Part shown: positions 34,539-42,743 of the stretch, piece by piece
Position numbering within the stretch: the first letter of the stretch is position 1
Layout: every line of letters begins with the position of its first letter
Source: Yoonia sediminilitoris
GTDB lineage: Bacteria > Pseudomonadota > Alphaproteobacteria > Rhodobacterales > Rhodobacteraceae
Direction of reading: 5' to 3'
NCBI RefSeq assembly: GCF_003058085.1
Contig: NZ_QBUD01000014.1
Span: 58,873 to 122,872, forward strand
Length of the DNA stretch: 64,000 nucleotides
Notes under the pieces: model-generated
Seen by the model: only the letters and a program-made list of their open reading frames with translations
What the model was told of the DNA's origin: nothing
Databases searched by the model: none
Made by a program: the position numbers and the translations under genes

Positions 34539-34826
34539 ATGACTACGCATCCAACACGACGCCAAATTGTTAGACTAATATGTTTTGTTGTGGCTTTTAT
34601 CAAGCCGACGGCCACATTGGCGCAACCCTCTATGAGTTATTTTGATGTGGAAGTTGATCGAGATCACAGCCTTAGAACATGCATGAACGCCGCAGAAGAT
34701 GGGAATTACATTGGGAAAGACGGTAACTTTCATGTCTTTGTTTATGACGGACAGTTTTTCCGCATTGATATTAGGGCGCGCGCGATGGGCTGCTTCTCTT
34801 TTCGGCCGACAGGTCGACGTAATTAG
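34539..34826 (+). CDS. Small secreted hypothetical protein
   Basis: A 95-residue protein with a signal-peptide-like N-terminus (QIVRLICFVVAFIKPTATLAQ) and a mature part of about 65 residues with two Cys (about 47 and 87). An agga lies 12 bases before the ATG, somewhat far. Codon use is A/T-rich like the element. It is a cargo candidate; family not recognised. Confidence 0.55.
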   Translation: MTTHPTRRQIVRLICFVVAFIKPTATLAQPSMSYFDVEVDRDHSLRTCMNAAEDGNYIGKDGNFHVFVYDGQFFRIDIRARAMGCFSFRPTGRRN

Positions 34827-35171
34827 AGTGGTCACTTTTAGGTGGGCTGTATCGGCGAAATATTGGTGATCTCTTACCAATGTGTTGCTTGAACGATGCT
34901 TCACCGTTTGAGTTGACTACCAAGGATAACTGTCGCACCCGCGCACCGCACCAAAGGGGCGGTGGGGGCGGGTGGGGTCTACCCACCCCGTATATTACAG
35001 AACCCACCCCGTGAACGACTGTAAGCTACGGCAGATCGTGACGGCTGTATCTGGCTGATGTTATTCCCCATTTGGCAGAGATGGCCACTGGCCGTTGCCC
35101 CCAGGCGCAGTTGTGTTGTTATGCACTGACCATGATAGGTTAAGTTTGCAGCTTGCCGTATGGCGGCTTCT
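34827..35171. other. Element spacer with C/G-skewed repeats
   Basis: ACCCACCCCGT occurs twice (34980-34990 and 35002-35012). The first copy can pair with GGGTGGGGT just upstream (34970-34978), giving a strong hairpin near the 3' side of both flanking genes. No open frame is convincing. Confidence 0.45.
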
Positions 35172-35777
35172 TTAGTCATCATGGCCTTCAAATAGATCAA
35201 TGTCTTCACAGCGCCGGATAGCCTTTTCGATGGATTTATTACTTGGAACAGTCAGTCCGGCTTCGCGGAAGGCTTCGGCGATGATTTCGCACGCTGTAGC
35301 GATTGTCGCGCTGTTTGATCTTGAAGGTGTTGGTTGATCATTCTTGCTAAGGTACAGGCCATACTTGCCGGTAATGGTGGCAGCCATCACTCGAAAAATA
35401 AGGTCTCGGACACCATTTTCGTTGCCATTCTTTCCACGCATATTGGGCACTGGAACCTGATACTTGTCTGCTCTTGTAAGCCACTCTTCCCAACCGATAG
35501 GCAGGGGTACGTTAGCTTCACGGTTGGTTTCCATGATATGCAGCATTAGATCAAAAGCAGCTTTGTCCTGCTCAGCCAGACGCATTAACAAACTTGCCGG
35601 TATGAAAGGCACCTCATAAGCGCCATTGATCATCTCGATACCAAGTTTTAGCTGTATCATGTCCCTTCGGTACCAATGCCCACCATTCTTGGTGAGCAAC
35701 TCATCAAACCTTGGCGATAGGTGCACAAGAAAATCTTTTGCGTATGCGCGGGCTCCCTCAATATTGGGTGATTTCAT
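35172..35777 (-). CDS. Hypothetical protein coupled to the integrase
   Basis: A 201-residue soluble protein of unknown family, helical, ending in acidic EDIDLFEGHDD. Its ATG overlaps the integrase stop (ATGA), so it is made together with the integrase. Position after the integrase would suit a directionality factor or replication/regulatory accessory, but at 201 residues it is larger than typical Xis proteins. No motif supports a specific role. Confidence 0.75.
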   Translation of the reverse strand: MKSPNIEGARAYAKDFLVHLSPRFDELLTKNGGHWYRRDMIQLKLGIEMINGAYEVPFIPASLLMRLAEQDKAAFDLMLHIMETNREANVPLPIGWEEWLTRADKYQVPVPNMRGKNGNENGVRDLIFRVMAATITGKYGLYLSKNDQPTPSRSNSATIATACEIIAEAFREAGLTVPSNKSIEKAIRRCEDIDLFEGHDD

Positions 35778-36958
35778 CGCACCACCTCCAGCTTTGTGAC
35801 CGGGCGTAGGTGGTGGTCTATGTACCTTGCCCAGGCATTCATCAGTTCATGCCTTTTTTCAAACAGGTCTGACCGCGCATAGGCCGCAACAGACTTGTTC
35901 TTGATCGTATGGGCTAACGCCTTTTCGACAACATCATGAGGAAAGGAGGTTTGTTCCTGTGCCCATGTACGAAACGAAGTACGAAACCCATGGACATCCA
36001 CGTCATAGCCAAGGCTTTTGACCAGCTTTGACAGCGTCATGTCGGACATCGGTTTGCCTTCGCGTGAGCCAGGAAACACTAGATCACTGCCGTCTGCATA
36101 TGCACGGGCTTCATTCAGAATAGCAACAGCACGCAGCGATAGTGGAACCCGGTGGTCTACGCCTGCTTTCATGCGGTCTGCCGGGACACACCATTCACCC
36201 TTATCAAAATCAATCTCAGACCATGTGGCAAGCCTGACTTCCCCTGACCTTGCGGCTGTCAGTATGAGAAATTCCAGCGCAAGTTTGGTCGTCTTCCCCG
36301 CACCGGATGCCACTACTGTTTCAACACACTCAGCCACATCAGCATAAGGCAATGCTTTGCGGTGCTTTGGACGCGCCCTTACCTTCGGCAATGCAGACTG
36401 AATTGCAGCAGATGGATCATCTTGCCGAAAACCCTGCGCCACGGCCCACTTCATGACGGTACCAATTCGCTGCTTCACCCTGCGGGCCGTTTCTTGCTTG
36501 GTTGTCCAGATGGGAAGTAGTGCAGCCAAGACGTCAGCCGCTGTGATGTCACTCACCGACATCGATCCCATTTTGGGGAAGGTGTATGTCTCTAATGTTG
36601 TGATGAACTGCGCCGCGTGTTTTTTGTTTTTCCAGGTCGGGCTGTGTATCCTGTGAACTTCTCGTGCAGCTGCTTCAAACGTTGGGACTGACCTTTGCTG
36701 TGCCTTTTCAGCAAGTGGATCAGCACCAGACCGGGCTAGCTGTCGATTTTCATAGGCCTTTGCCCTGGCGTCCGACAGAGAGACAAGCGAAGCAGAGCCA
36801 AGACCAACTTCGCGTTGACGGCCCTTGATGGTCAGCCGCTGCACCCACCGCTTTGAGCCAGACTTTTCAACGCGCAGGAACAATCCATTCTCGTCATAAT
36901 ACTTACCTGGTTCTGATACATTGCGTACGCGCAGAGCGTTTAAGCGTGCCTGAGGCAT
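35774..36958 (-). CDS. int: Tyrosine integrase, P4/DUF4102 type
   Basis: A 394-residue site-specific recombinase. The N-terminal arm-binding domain starts PQARLNALRVRNVSEPGKYY, then DENGLFLRVEKSGSKRW. The catalytic domain shows LILTAARSGEVRLATWSEID (first Arg, about residues 230-249), a DVHGFRTSFRTWAQE box (HxxR-type, His about 319) and the C-terminal Tyr in SVAAYARSDLFEKRHELM (Tyr about 357). It lies 146 bases from the right att copy, and the insertion is in tRNA-Ser, as is usual for this family. Confidence 0.95.
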   Translation of the reverse strand: MPQARLNALRVRNVSEPGKYYDENGLFLRVEKSGSKRWVQRLTIKGRQREVGLGSASLVSLSDARAKAYENRQLARSGADPLAEKAQQRSVPTFEAAAREVHRIHSPTWKNKKHAAQFITTLETYTFPKMGSMSVSDITAADVLAALLPIWTTKQETARRVKQRIGTVMKWAVAQGFRQDDPSAAIQSALPKVRARPKHRKALPYADVAECVETVVASGAGKTTKLALEFLILTAARSGEVRLATWSEIDFDKGEWCVPADRMKAGVDHRVPLSLRAVAILNEARAYADGSDLVFPGSREGKPMSDMTLSKLVKSLGYDVDVHGFRTSFRTWAQEQTSFPHDVVEKALAHTIKNKSVAAYARSDLFEKRHELMNAWARYIDHHLRPVTKLEVVR

Positions 36959-36984
36959 ATCCTGTCCCCTATTCTGTCCCCTAA

Positions 36985-37090
36985 AATATACTGGAACATA
37001 CTGGACAAACCAAGGCCTTACTGGACAATGAATAATGTTAAATCATTTTTATTAAACAGTTATTTGCAGATCATAGGGTTTCACTGGATA
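36985..37090. promoter_or_regulatory. Putative integrase arm-type binding sites
   Basis: ACTGGA occurs four times in the same orientation (about 36990, 37000, 37020, 37083) in an A/T-rich tract between the integrase start and the att core. Three of the copies are preceded by T. Repeated short sites here are what an arm-binding integrase needs; the assignment is inference. Confidence 0.5.
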
Positions 37091-37103
37091 ATCTAAAGGC
37101 GGA

Positions 37104-37118
37104 CTGTCTGTCCGCCAC
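37104..37118 (+). repeat. Right attachment site (att)
   Basis: Exact second copy of ctgtctgtccgccac; it equals the last 14 bases of tRNA-Ser plus one more. Confidence 0.85.
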
Positions 37119-37652
37119 ATGCTCTTGAGAAATTGTTCTCTCGATCCGGCTGGAACCGGATTCTTGCGTTATAGTGCGGTGTTAAGCGGGTTGGGCAATT
37201 CACCAACAGATGTGCTTATCGGCCCAAATGCGTTCTCTCGCACTCATATTCTCTGAACCTGATGACTGCGCCGATTTAGTGAATTTCTTGTAAGGCACTG
37301 CCAGCGTTGGGTTTTTCTCAGTACAACCTAAACACTTCGACAACGGTCGCATTTGGGCAAGTGGAATCGACATCCAACTCTCGCAAGTTGAGGTTTTTCC
37401 AAGCGGCAGTGGTCCAGCAGTCCCTTGCCCAGCTCAGAGGGCGGAAAGCAGACCTTCGCTGCGTTAGCGAGCTCAACACATGGTCTGGTCGAGGGCCGAC
37501 ATTCAATCGAATGAGAATTCTAAGCGTCCATTGCATTGTAGCGGGGCAGCATTCAGCGCAGAGTACTTGGGTCTTCGAATTGCTCGAAGGGTGGCGAGGC
37601 GTGCTTTGTGGACAGAACAGACAGAAGAAGCCTTTAGGAAACCCTAACTATC
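37119..37652. other. Accessory intergenic stretch right of the element
   Basis: No gene with family similarity is seen. Frames in both directions are short and low in coding character. A small hairpin gatccggctggaaccggatt lies near 37142. Confidence 0.4.
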
Positions 37653-40058
37653 TCACTCCTCCTCTTTGACGAGATGAATCGTCCTGGTCGGGAAGGCGAA
37701 GCTCACTCCGACCTGCTTGGCAAGATCAACGATGTCGGCAACAAGTGCAGACCGAACTGCAACTTGGTCGTCGTAGTTGGACACGAAGACAAAACACCGG
37801 CATTCAATCTCTATCGCGGACTGTCCAAAGTCTTTTAGCCCTACGTAGCAGTCGTTGGCGTCAGCACTCGGGTGCCGGGAAATGACACCCCGCACGTCTT
37901 CTACAAACTGCTCTAGGAGCGGGCGCTGTGTGTCGTAGGTCAGTCCAATGGAAAGGTCGATACGGCGACGTGCGCGCAATCCCCAGTTCACAATGACCTG
38001 ATCGCTCAATTGCGCGTTTGGGATGATCATTACCGTGTCGTCTAGCCGTTTTAGGCGCGTCGACCTTATGCCAACTGTCTCAACCGTTGCGAGTTGACCG
38101 TCCGTTTCGATCAGATCGCCACGCCGGAAGGGCCGGTCGGTCAGCAGGAGTATGCCGCCGAGCACGTTGGACACTGTCTCCCGCGCTGCGAATGCCAGTG
38201 CGAGGCCGCCGACACCCAACCCGCCCAGAACGCCTTCGTAGGGAAGATTGATGATTTCGGCCAGAAGAAGCAGACCAACCGTCAGCAAAGCCAGCTTGAT
38301 GATGCCGATCGCCATCGCGGTTACGATCTCATCGGCATAGCTCACGGTCGACTCCGCTCTGCGCTGAAGGACGGCTCCTAATATGCCAGTCGTGCGGATT
38401 GCGAACCAGGTCGCGCCGATAACCGCCGTCACGGAGGCGAGCGTGTGCAGCACTGCGAGCGGCGTCTCGATAATACCAGTGACACCAAAGCCCCAAACAA
38501 GGATCAGACTTCCCGAAGTCAGCCTTGCCGCCTGAACCAACGCGTCACCCTGAGGCGTCATAGTCTCGGCTGCTCCGTTGTCGTCGCCGCCGTCTCCGTC
38601 GTCGGTTTTGGTCCGTGCCTTTGGAACCAGCAAACCGAGCAATGCAACGACAATGGCAGCCACTCCAACCATCACAAGGATCGCAAGCCATTGCCAGTTT
38701 TCTATAATCACAACACGGTTCAGAAGGGCGGGCGACATATCCCGGATACGCTCTCGCAGAGAGAAGTACTGTGTCAGCGGGTCGCTCTGTGGGATGCCTT
38801 CGGCCATCGGAAGGTTCTGCATGGCCAAATAAAGCGCAGGCAAATTGCGAAGTGTTTCTGCATCGAAAGCCCATTGGTTGGGCGCATCTTCATTCTCCGT
38901 CGTCATGCGCGTGATGACGATGTCGCCAAGAGGATGCGCATAGTGGACATAGGGCGTTGTCCGATTTGGGTTGTTGGGAATCTCTTGAAGAAAGATGAAG
39001 CCAGCGCGGTCCAGAACATTCTTCAGGTAGTCCGCCAGCAACGGACCTTCGGCCCTGTGCAAGTGGTCCGGCAGCATGGACAGGTCCAGCGTCGACAAGA
39101 CGTCGTCCCGTCCCGGTCCCTCCCAATCTTGAACGCCGAAGAGAAACCGCTCCATGACGCCGCGCGGGGAATGCTCCATGGCGGCCTTGGCTGCAGCAAC
39201 ATTGGGCTGCCCAAGTGCGTTGAGATAGCGCCTGATGGTCGCGGACAGCGTTTCGGCGTCCTCCACAATCAGTCTCCAACCGCTATCGTCCGCCTGAACG
39301 AAGCGCAAGTCATAGGATGCCTCGGTCCCATCTTGCCCAATTGTGAACATGGCGGTGTCGGCTTCGGGACGCGCAGGCGCGTCGTAGACCCGGAATGTCG
39401 ACAGATCCATAATGTCCCAAAGCATAGCTTGGCGATGGCGCAACGTATTTGCTGGCGCATCATCGCCTTCGAATACCAGAAGCGTCCGGGCAAAGCGTAG
39501 GGCCTCCACATCCCCGCCGACCAGAAAATCGCTCAGCGACGCTACGATCGATTGCAGCGTTTCCCGCGGGGAGGCGTCGCCCGTGATCAAGCGCTGAACT
39601 GCCGCGTCAGATCGGCGTCCGTTCCACCACTCGCCGGTGTCGAAGCGCCCGGTGAAACTCTGCCCATCGTTTGAGAGCGCGAAGATCAGGCCTCCGCTGA
39701 CGTCACCTTCAATCCAAAGCCCGCGCAGGACGTGGCCATCAACCTGCCCCTCGATCCGGCCTCCGCTGGGCTCATACGTTCCGGTAACAGTATTGCCGTC
39801 CGCCTTTAGCTCAATGACCGCCGCTCCGTCGCGCCAGAATGTATCCCAGCGCCCCGACCAGTCGGGGGACGCCTGAGCGAGTGCAGCAATCATGGTTATC
39901 AGCAAAAAAATCCAGGCTAGGATGAGAGCGTAGACAAGGCGAATTGGCCCACCTGGATTTGCGCGGTTGCTGTCCTGCTTGATCAGGGCGGTCATGACGT
40001 TTTGTGTATCCTTGTCGTTGCAACGGACAGTTGAGGTGAGCGTGTCGGAGTGCGTCAC
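37653..40058 (-). CDS. Large MscS-type mechanosensitive channel
   Basis: An 801-residue protein. One N-terminal helix (about residues 43-63) leads into a long soluble domain (to about 450). About five helices follow, then the MscS pore and beta domain: VGGLALAFAARETVSNVLGG (about 627-646) and TVMIIPNAQLSDQVIVNWG (about 684-702). The GTG at 40058 overlaps the stop of an amidase remnant (GTGA); an ATG 21 codons downstream (39995) could be the real start. The pore segment differs from the 26-28 kb channel, so this is a separate lineage, probably acquired. Confidence 0.85.
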   Translation of the reverse strand: MTHSDTLTSTVRCNDKDTQNVMTALIKQDSNRANPGGPIRLVYALILAWIFLLITMIAALAQASPDWSGRWDTFWRDGAAVIELKADGNTVTGTYEPSGGRIEGQVDGHVLRGLWIEGDVSGGLIFALSNDGQSFTGRFDTGEWWNGRRSDAAVQRLITGDASPRETLQSIVASLSDFLVGGDVEALRFARTLLVFEGDDAPANTLRHRQAMLWDIMDLSTFRVYDAPARPEADTAMFTIGQDGTEASYDLRFVQADDSGWRLIVEDAETLSATIRRYLNALGQPNVAAAKAAMEHSPRGVMERFLFGVQDWEGPGRDDVLSTLDLSMLPDHLHRAEGPLLADYLKNVLDRAGFIFLQEIPNNPNRTTPYVHYAHPLGDIVITRMTTENEDAPNQWAFDAETLRNLPALYLAMQNLPMAEGIPQSDPLTQYFSLRERIRDMSPALLNRVVIIENWQWLAILVMVGVAAIVVALLGLLVPKARTKTDDGDGGDDNGAAETMTPQGDALVQAARLTSGSLILVWGFGVTGIIETPLAVLHTLASVTAVIGATWFAIRTTGILGAVLQRRAESTVSYADEIVTAMAIGIIKLALLTVGLLLLAEIINLPYEGVLGGLGVGGLALAFAARETVSNVLGGILLLTDRPFRRGDLIETDGQLATVETVGIRSTRLKRLDDTVMIIPNAQLSDQVIVNWGLRARRRIDLSIGLTYDTQRPLLEQFVEDVRGVISRHPSADANDCYVGLKDFGQSAIEIECRCFVFVSNYDDQVAVRSALVADIVDLAKQVGVSFAFPTRTIHLVKEEE

Positions 40059-40606
40059 CGGACAAATCCGGTGGGAGGGATGACGCGAGCATTTGTAACC
40101 TGTTCAAACGCATACGCCATCCCCAACACGTCCCCATCGCCAAGATATGGGCCAACAAAGGTTACGCCGAAGGGGATTCCTTCGCTGTTGACTCCGTCCG
40201 GGACCGTTACAGCAGGATGCCCCGCGGTTGGATAGACCCCGGAAAGGTTGTTCCCTATGCCGACGATGGCGTCCACGTCATGTTCTGAAAGAAGATCATC
40301 AAGATACGCAGCAGCAGCAGATCTGAGTTGCAGAGCGCCTGCGCGATAGTCCTCTGCCGTGACAGTGCTTTCGGATGATGCTTCGAGGTACTGTTGCCCA
40401 TATGGCTGATAGACCTCGGGGTTTTCGGTATTGAACCGGACGATATCAGCAACGCTTGTCGCTTTAGAACCCGCAAAATGCGTTCCCAAGTAATCATTCA
40501 GGTCAATTTGAAAGCTGGGGACAAGAAGCGCTTGCAGCGGGAACCTTGGTGCGTTTCTGGGGTCAAGAATGACGAGTTCGGCCCCCTCACCCTATACAGT
40601 AACGGA
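40055..40606 (-). pseudogene. Amidase-signature enzyme, C-terminal remnant
   Basis: About 180 codons matching the end of amidase family enzymes: DLNDYLGTHFAGSKATSVAD, then FNTENPEVYQPYGQQYLE and the closing AGHPAVTVPDGVNSEGIPFG, then VTFVGPYLGDGDVLGMAYAFE. The upstream frame runs into a stop at about 40607, and the Ser-cisSer-Lys catalytic core is absent, so the 5' two thirds have been lost. Just beyond the break lies the start of the Cache sensor gene on the other strand. Confidence 0.8.
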
Positions 40607-40637
40607 CACATCCTCCGACGATGCACGTAGCTGACAA

Positions 40638-41948
40638 ATGACCATTGTGAAGGCGCACCAACGAAGCTTTGGGCTGCGATCAAAGCTTGTGCTTTTCGCT
40701 GTCTTTATTGCGACTACATCTTTGTTGGTAAGCTGGCTTATAGCATCATTCATTAGCGGCAACGCCTTACGGCATTCCGCTTTTGAAAGATTAACTGCAG
40801 TCAGAGAGCTAAAAGCGGAAGAATTGGAGAATTATTTCTCGATCATTCGGTCCCAGCTGGTGAGCTTGGCTCGAAACCCTCTAATAGCAATGCAAATAAC
40901 AGAGCTGGAAACCGCCTTCGCATCGGCAGAAGAAAACCCGCTCTACGCAGCGCTTATGCAGGACGATTTCAGCCAGCTTCGCTCTTTCTACTCTGAGGAG
41001 TATCTTTCTAGACTTGATGATCTGACTCAAACCACGCCGCTATTGGAGAGATATTGGCCGGAAGATCCGCGAACACTCCTACTTCAACACCAATATATTG
41101 CGGACAACCCAAATAATGTTGGATCAAAACATTTGCTAAGTAGTGTTCAAGATGGCTCACGCTATGACGCAGTCCATGACGAGATTCATCCCTACCTTTC
41201 CAGCATTCAACAGGAATTCGGATTCTACGACATCTTTCTCATCGATAGGAACGGCACGATTGTCTATTCCGTATTCAAGGAAACGGACTTTGCGACATCC
41301 TTGATTAGTGGGCCCTACTCGAGCAGCAATCTTGCGACAGTCACTTTGAGCGCATTGAACTCCGACTTAAGCGCTGAGCCGGTGATCGAAGACTATGCTC
41401 CCTATTTGCCCTCATACGGCGCTCAGGCCGCCTTCATGGCAGCTCCGATCTTTCTCGGAGAAGCAGTTGTTGGTGCTATTGCCGTTCAATTGCCTTCCAG
41501 CCGAATTGATTCTCTCATGACCAACTTTGGCTTGTGGAGTGACGTGGGCCTTGGACAGACTGGTGAAACCTACGTTATTGGTCATGATCTGCTGATGCGT
41601 AATGAGTCTCGGTTTTATATCGAGGGCAAAACAAATTTTTTGGAGGAGATTGCGGAGGCTGGTGGGGGTCAGGAAACCATTGCTGAGATCGATAGATTTG
41701 GTTCGGTAATTGGTAGGTTGGCTGTCCAAACAGAGCCCGGTCTTGCAGCTGTTTCTGGCATCACCGGCGAAAGTGAAGCGAACGATTATCGTGGAGTTCG
41801 TGTTCTCTCATCTTACAGACCTCTGGCAATACCCGGTTTAGACTGGGCAATACTAAGCGAAATTGATGAAGCGGAAGCACTGGCGGGTGTTCGCGACTCC
41901 GCAGTTGCGCTCGGGCGGATACCACCACCGATGAACAAGAAGACCTGA
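40638..41948 (+). CDS. Truncated dCache-type membrane sensor
   Basis: A 436-residue protein. An N-terminal transmembrane helix (KLVLFAVFIATTSLLVSWLI) is followed by a large extracytoplasmic region of about 370 residues with double-Cache character: EFGFYDIFLIDRNGTIVYSV near residue 194 and GQTGETYVIGHDLLMRNESR near 309. Such sensors normally continue into a second helix, HAMP and an output domain. Here the protein ends soon after DWAILSEIDEAEALAGVRDS with GRIPPPMNKKT. Another frame at the same place reads ADTTTDEQEDLR and a stop, which could be the lost protein's tail. An internal deletion is likely. The STAS gene follows after 14 bases. Confidence 0.7.
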   Translation: MTIVKAHQRSFGLRSKLVLFAVFIATTSLLVSWLIASFISGNALRHSAFERLTAVRELKAEELENYFSIIRSQLVSLARNPLIAMQITELETAFASAEENPLYAALMQDDFSQLRSFYSEEYLSRLDDLTQTTPLLERYWPEDPRTLLLQHQYIADNPNNVGSKHLLSSVQDGSRYDAVHDEIHPYLSSIQQEFGFYDIFLIDRNGTIVYSVFKETDFATSLISGPYSSSNLATVTLSALNSDLSAEPVIEDYAPYLPSYGAQAAFMAAPIFLGEAVVGAIAVQLPSSRIDSLMTNFGLWSDVGLGQTGETYVIGHDLLMRNESRFYIEGKTNFLEEIAEAGGGQETIAEIDRFGSVIGRLAVQTEPGLAAVSGITGESEANDYRGVRVLSSYRPLAIPGLDWAILSEIDEAEALAGVRDSAVALGRIPPPMNKKT

Positions 41949-41962
41949 GGTAAAGCAAGACA

Positions 41963-42304
41963 ATGAATATCGAGATAGAAACCAAAGAGTTTGCGGGGAT
42001 CACTGTCGTCTATCTATCTGGCCAACTGGTCAGCACGACCCATGGTGAAGTCTCTGATCGTTTGGTCAAGATGGTGGAGGGCGGTGTGGAAAAGATGCTT
42101 TTGAACCTTAGAGGGCTAGAATATATCACTAGTGCCGGTTTGCGCAGTATCTTGGTTCCAGCAAAGTTGCTGAAAGGGCGCGGCGGTCAGTTGAGAATGT
42201 GTGAGGCAAACGAGACGGTTTCGGACATCTTGAAGACTTCTGGCTTCGTCGATCTCATTCAGCTTCACGAGAGTGAGGCCGAAGCCGTATCAGCTTTTCA
42301 TTGA
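41963..42304 (+). CDS. STAS-domain anti-sigma factor antagonist
   Basis: A 113-residue protein with the STAS fold (SpoIIAA/RsbV type). VVYLSGQLVSTTHGEVSDRL is near residue 14, and the phospho-acceptor Ser lies in LRGLEYITSAGLRSILVPAK (Ser about 58). In partner-switching systems the unphosphorylated form releases a sigma factor or other target from an anti-sigma kinase, and a SpoIIE-type phosphatase reactivates it. The kinase and phosphatase are missing nearby; the truncated sensor upstream may once have carried the phosphatase. Confidence 0.9.
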   Translation: MNIEIETKEFAGITVVYLSGQLVSTTHGEVSDRLVKMVEGGVEKMLLNLRGLEYITSAGLRSILVPAKLLKGRGGQLRMCEANETVSDILKTSGFVDLIQLHESEAEAVSAFH

Positions 42305-42366
42305 CGACAAACCAGACGGCCTATTTTAGGACCTCTGGCGAGCTTCTTCGAAATCGGCCAGCTCAC

Positions 42367-42414
42367 GGATTGAAAATCCTCGTGTCGGTGGTTCGATTCC
42401 GCCCCCGGGAACCA
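42367..42414 (+). pseudogene. 3' fragment of tRNA-Phe(GAA), attachment scar
   Basis: 48 bases match the 3' part of alphaproteobacterial tRNA-Phe: anticodon arm ggattgaaaatcc (anticodon GAA), variable loop, T arm ggtgg-ttcgatt-ccgcc, half of the acceptor stem and an encoded CCA. The 5' half is absent: no complement to CCCGGGA occurs upstream. Such fragments mark the far end of an integrated element whose intact tRNA lies elsewhere. Confidence 0.8.
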
Positions 42415-42743
42415 TATATATTAAAAAATATACACAAACAGATGCTTACATGATGTATGCGCTTTTCGTTCCCCAATTATTCCCCAATTTCCATTAGGCT
42501 CTCGAATACCAATATCGCCTTATGACCTTCACGTAGTGTAGTGCGACCACCATATACCCAATCACCGAGTTCAAAGAGTTCTGGCTGATAAACGCGGCAC
42601 TGAGATGAACAGAATCAGGTGCGAGTGCCGGACCGCCCCTGAACAAAGCAGGGCTGGCGTTACCGAAGTCCTGACCCTAGAGAACAGAAGACAGACAAGC
42701 ATCGCGCGATGTGGCAAAATAACACCAAAGCATCGGAGACAAC
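42415..42743. other. Spacer between tRNA scar and OYE gene
   Basis: The A/T-rich start carries ttccccaattattccccaatttcc, a phrase common beside element ends. The rest shows no gene. A ggaga ribosome-binding site for the next gene is at 42736-42740. Confidence 0.4.

Larger units (their letters stand above)
30822..37118. mobile_element. Integrated element of about 6.3 kb in tRNA-Ser
   Basis: It is bounded by the 15-bp direct repeat (30807-30821 and 37104-37118) with a tyrosine integrase at the right end. Inside are AlpA, a small element-type protein beside it, a zinc-ribbon protein, a broken phage-like gene, small unknown genes and an IS5 remnant. Base composition is visibly richer in A/T than the flanks and genes are sparse. 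No capsid, conjugation, toxin or resistance genes are recognised, so it looks like a satellite or a decayed island. Confidence 0.85.
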
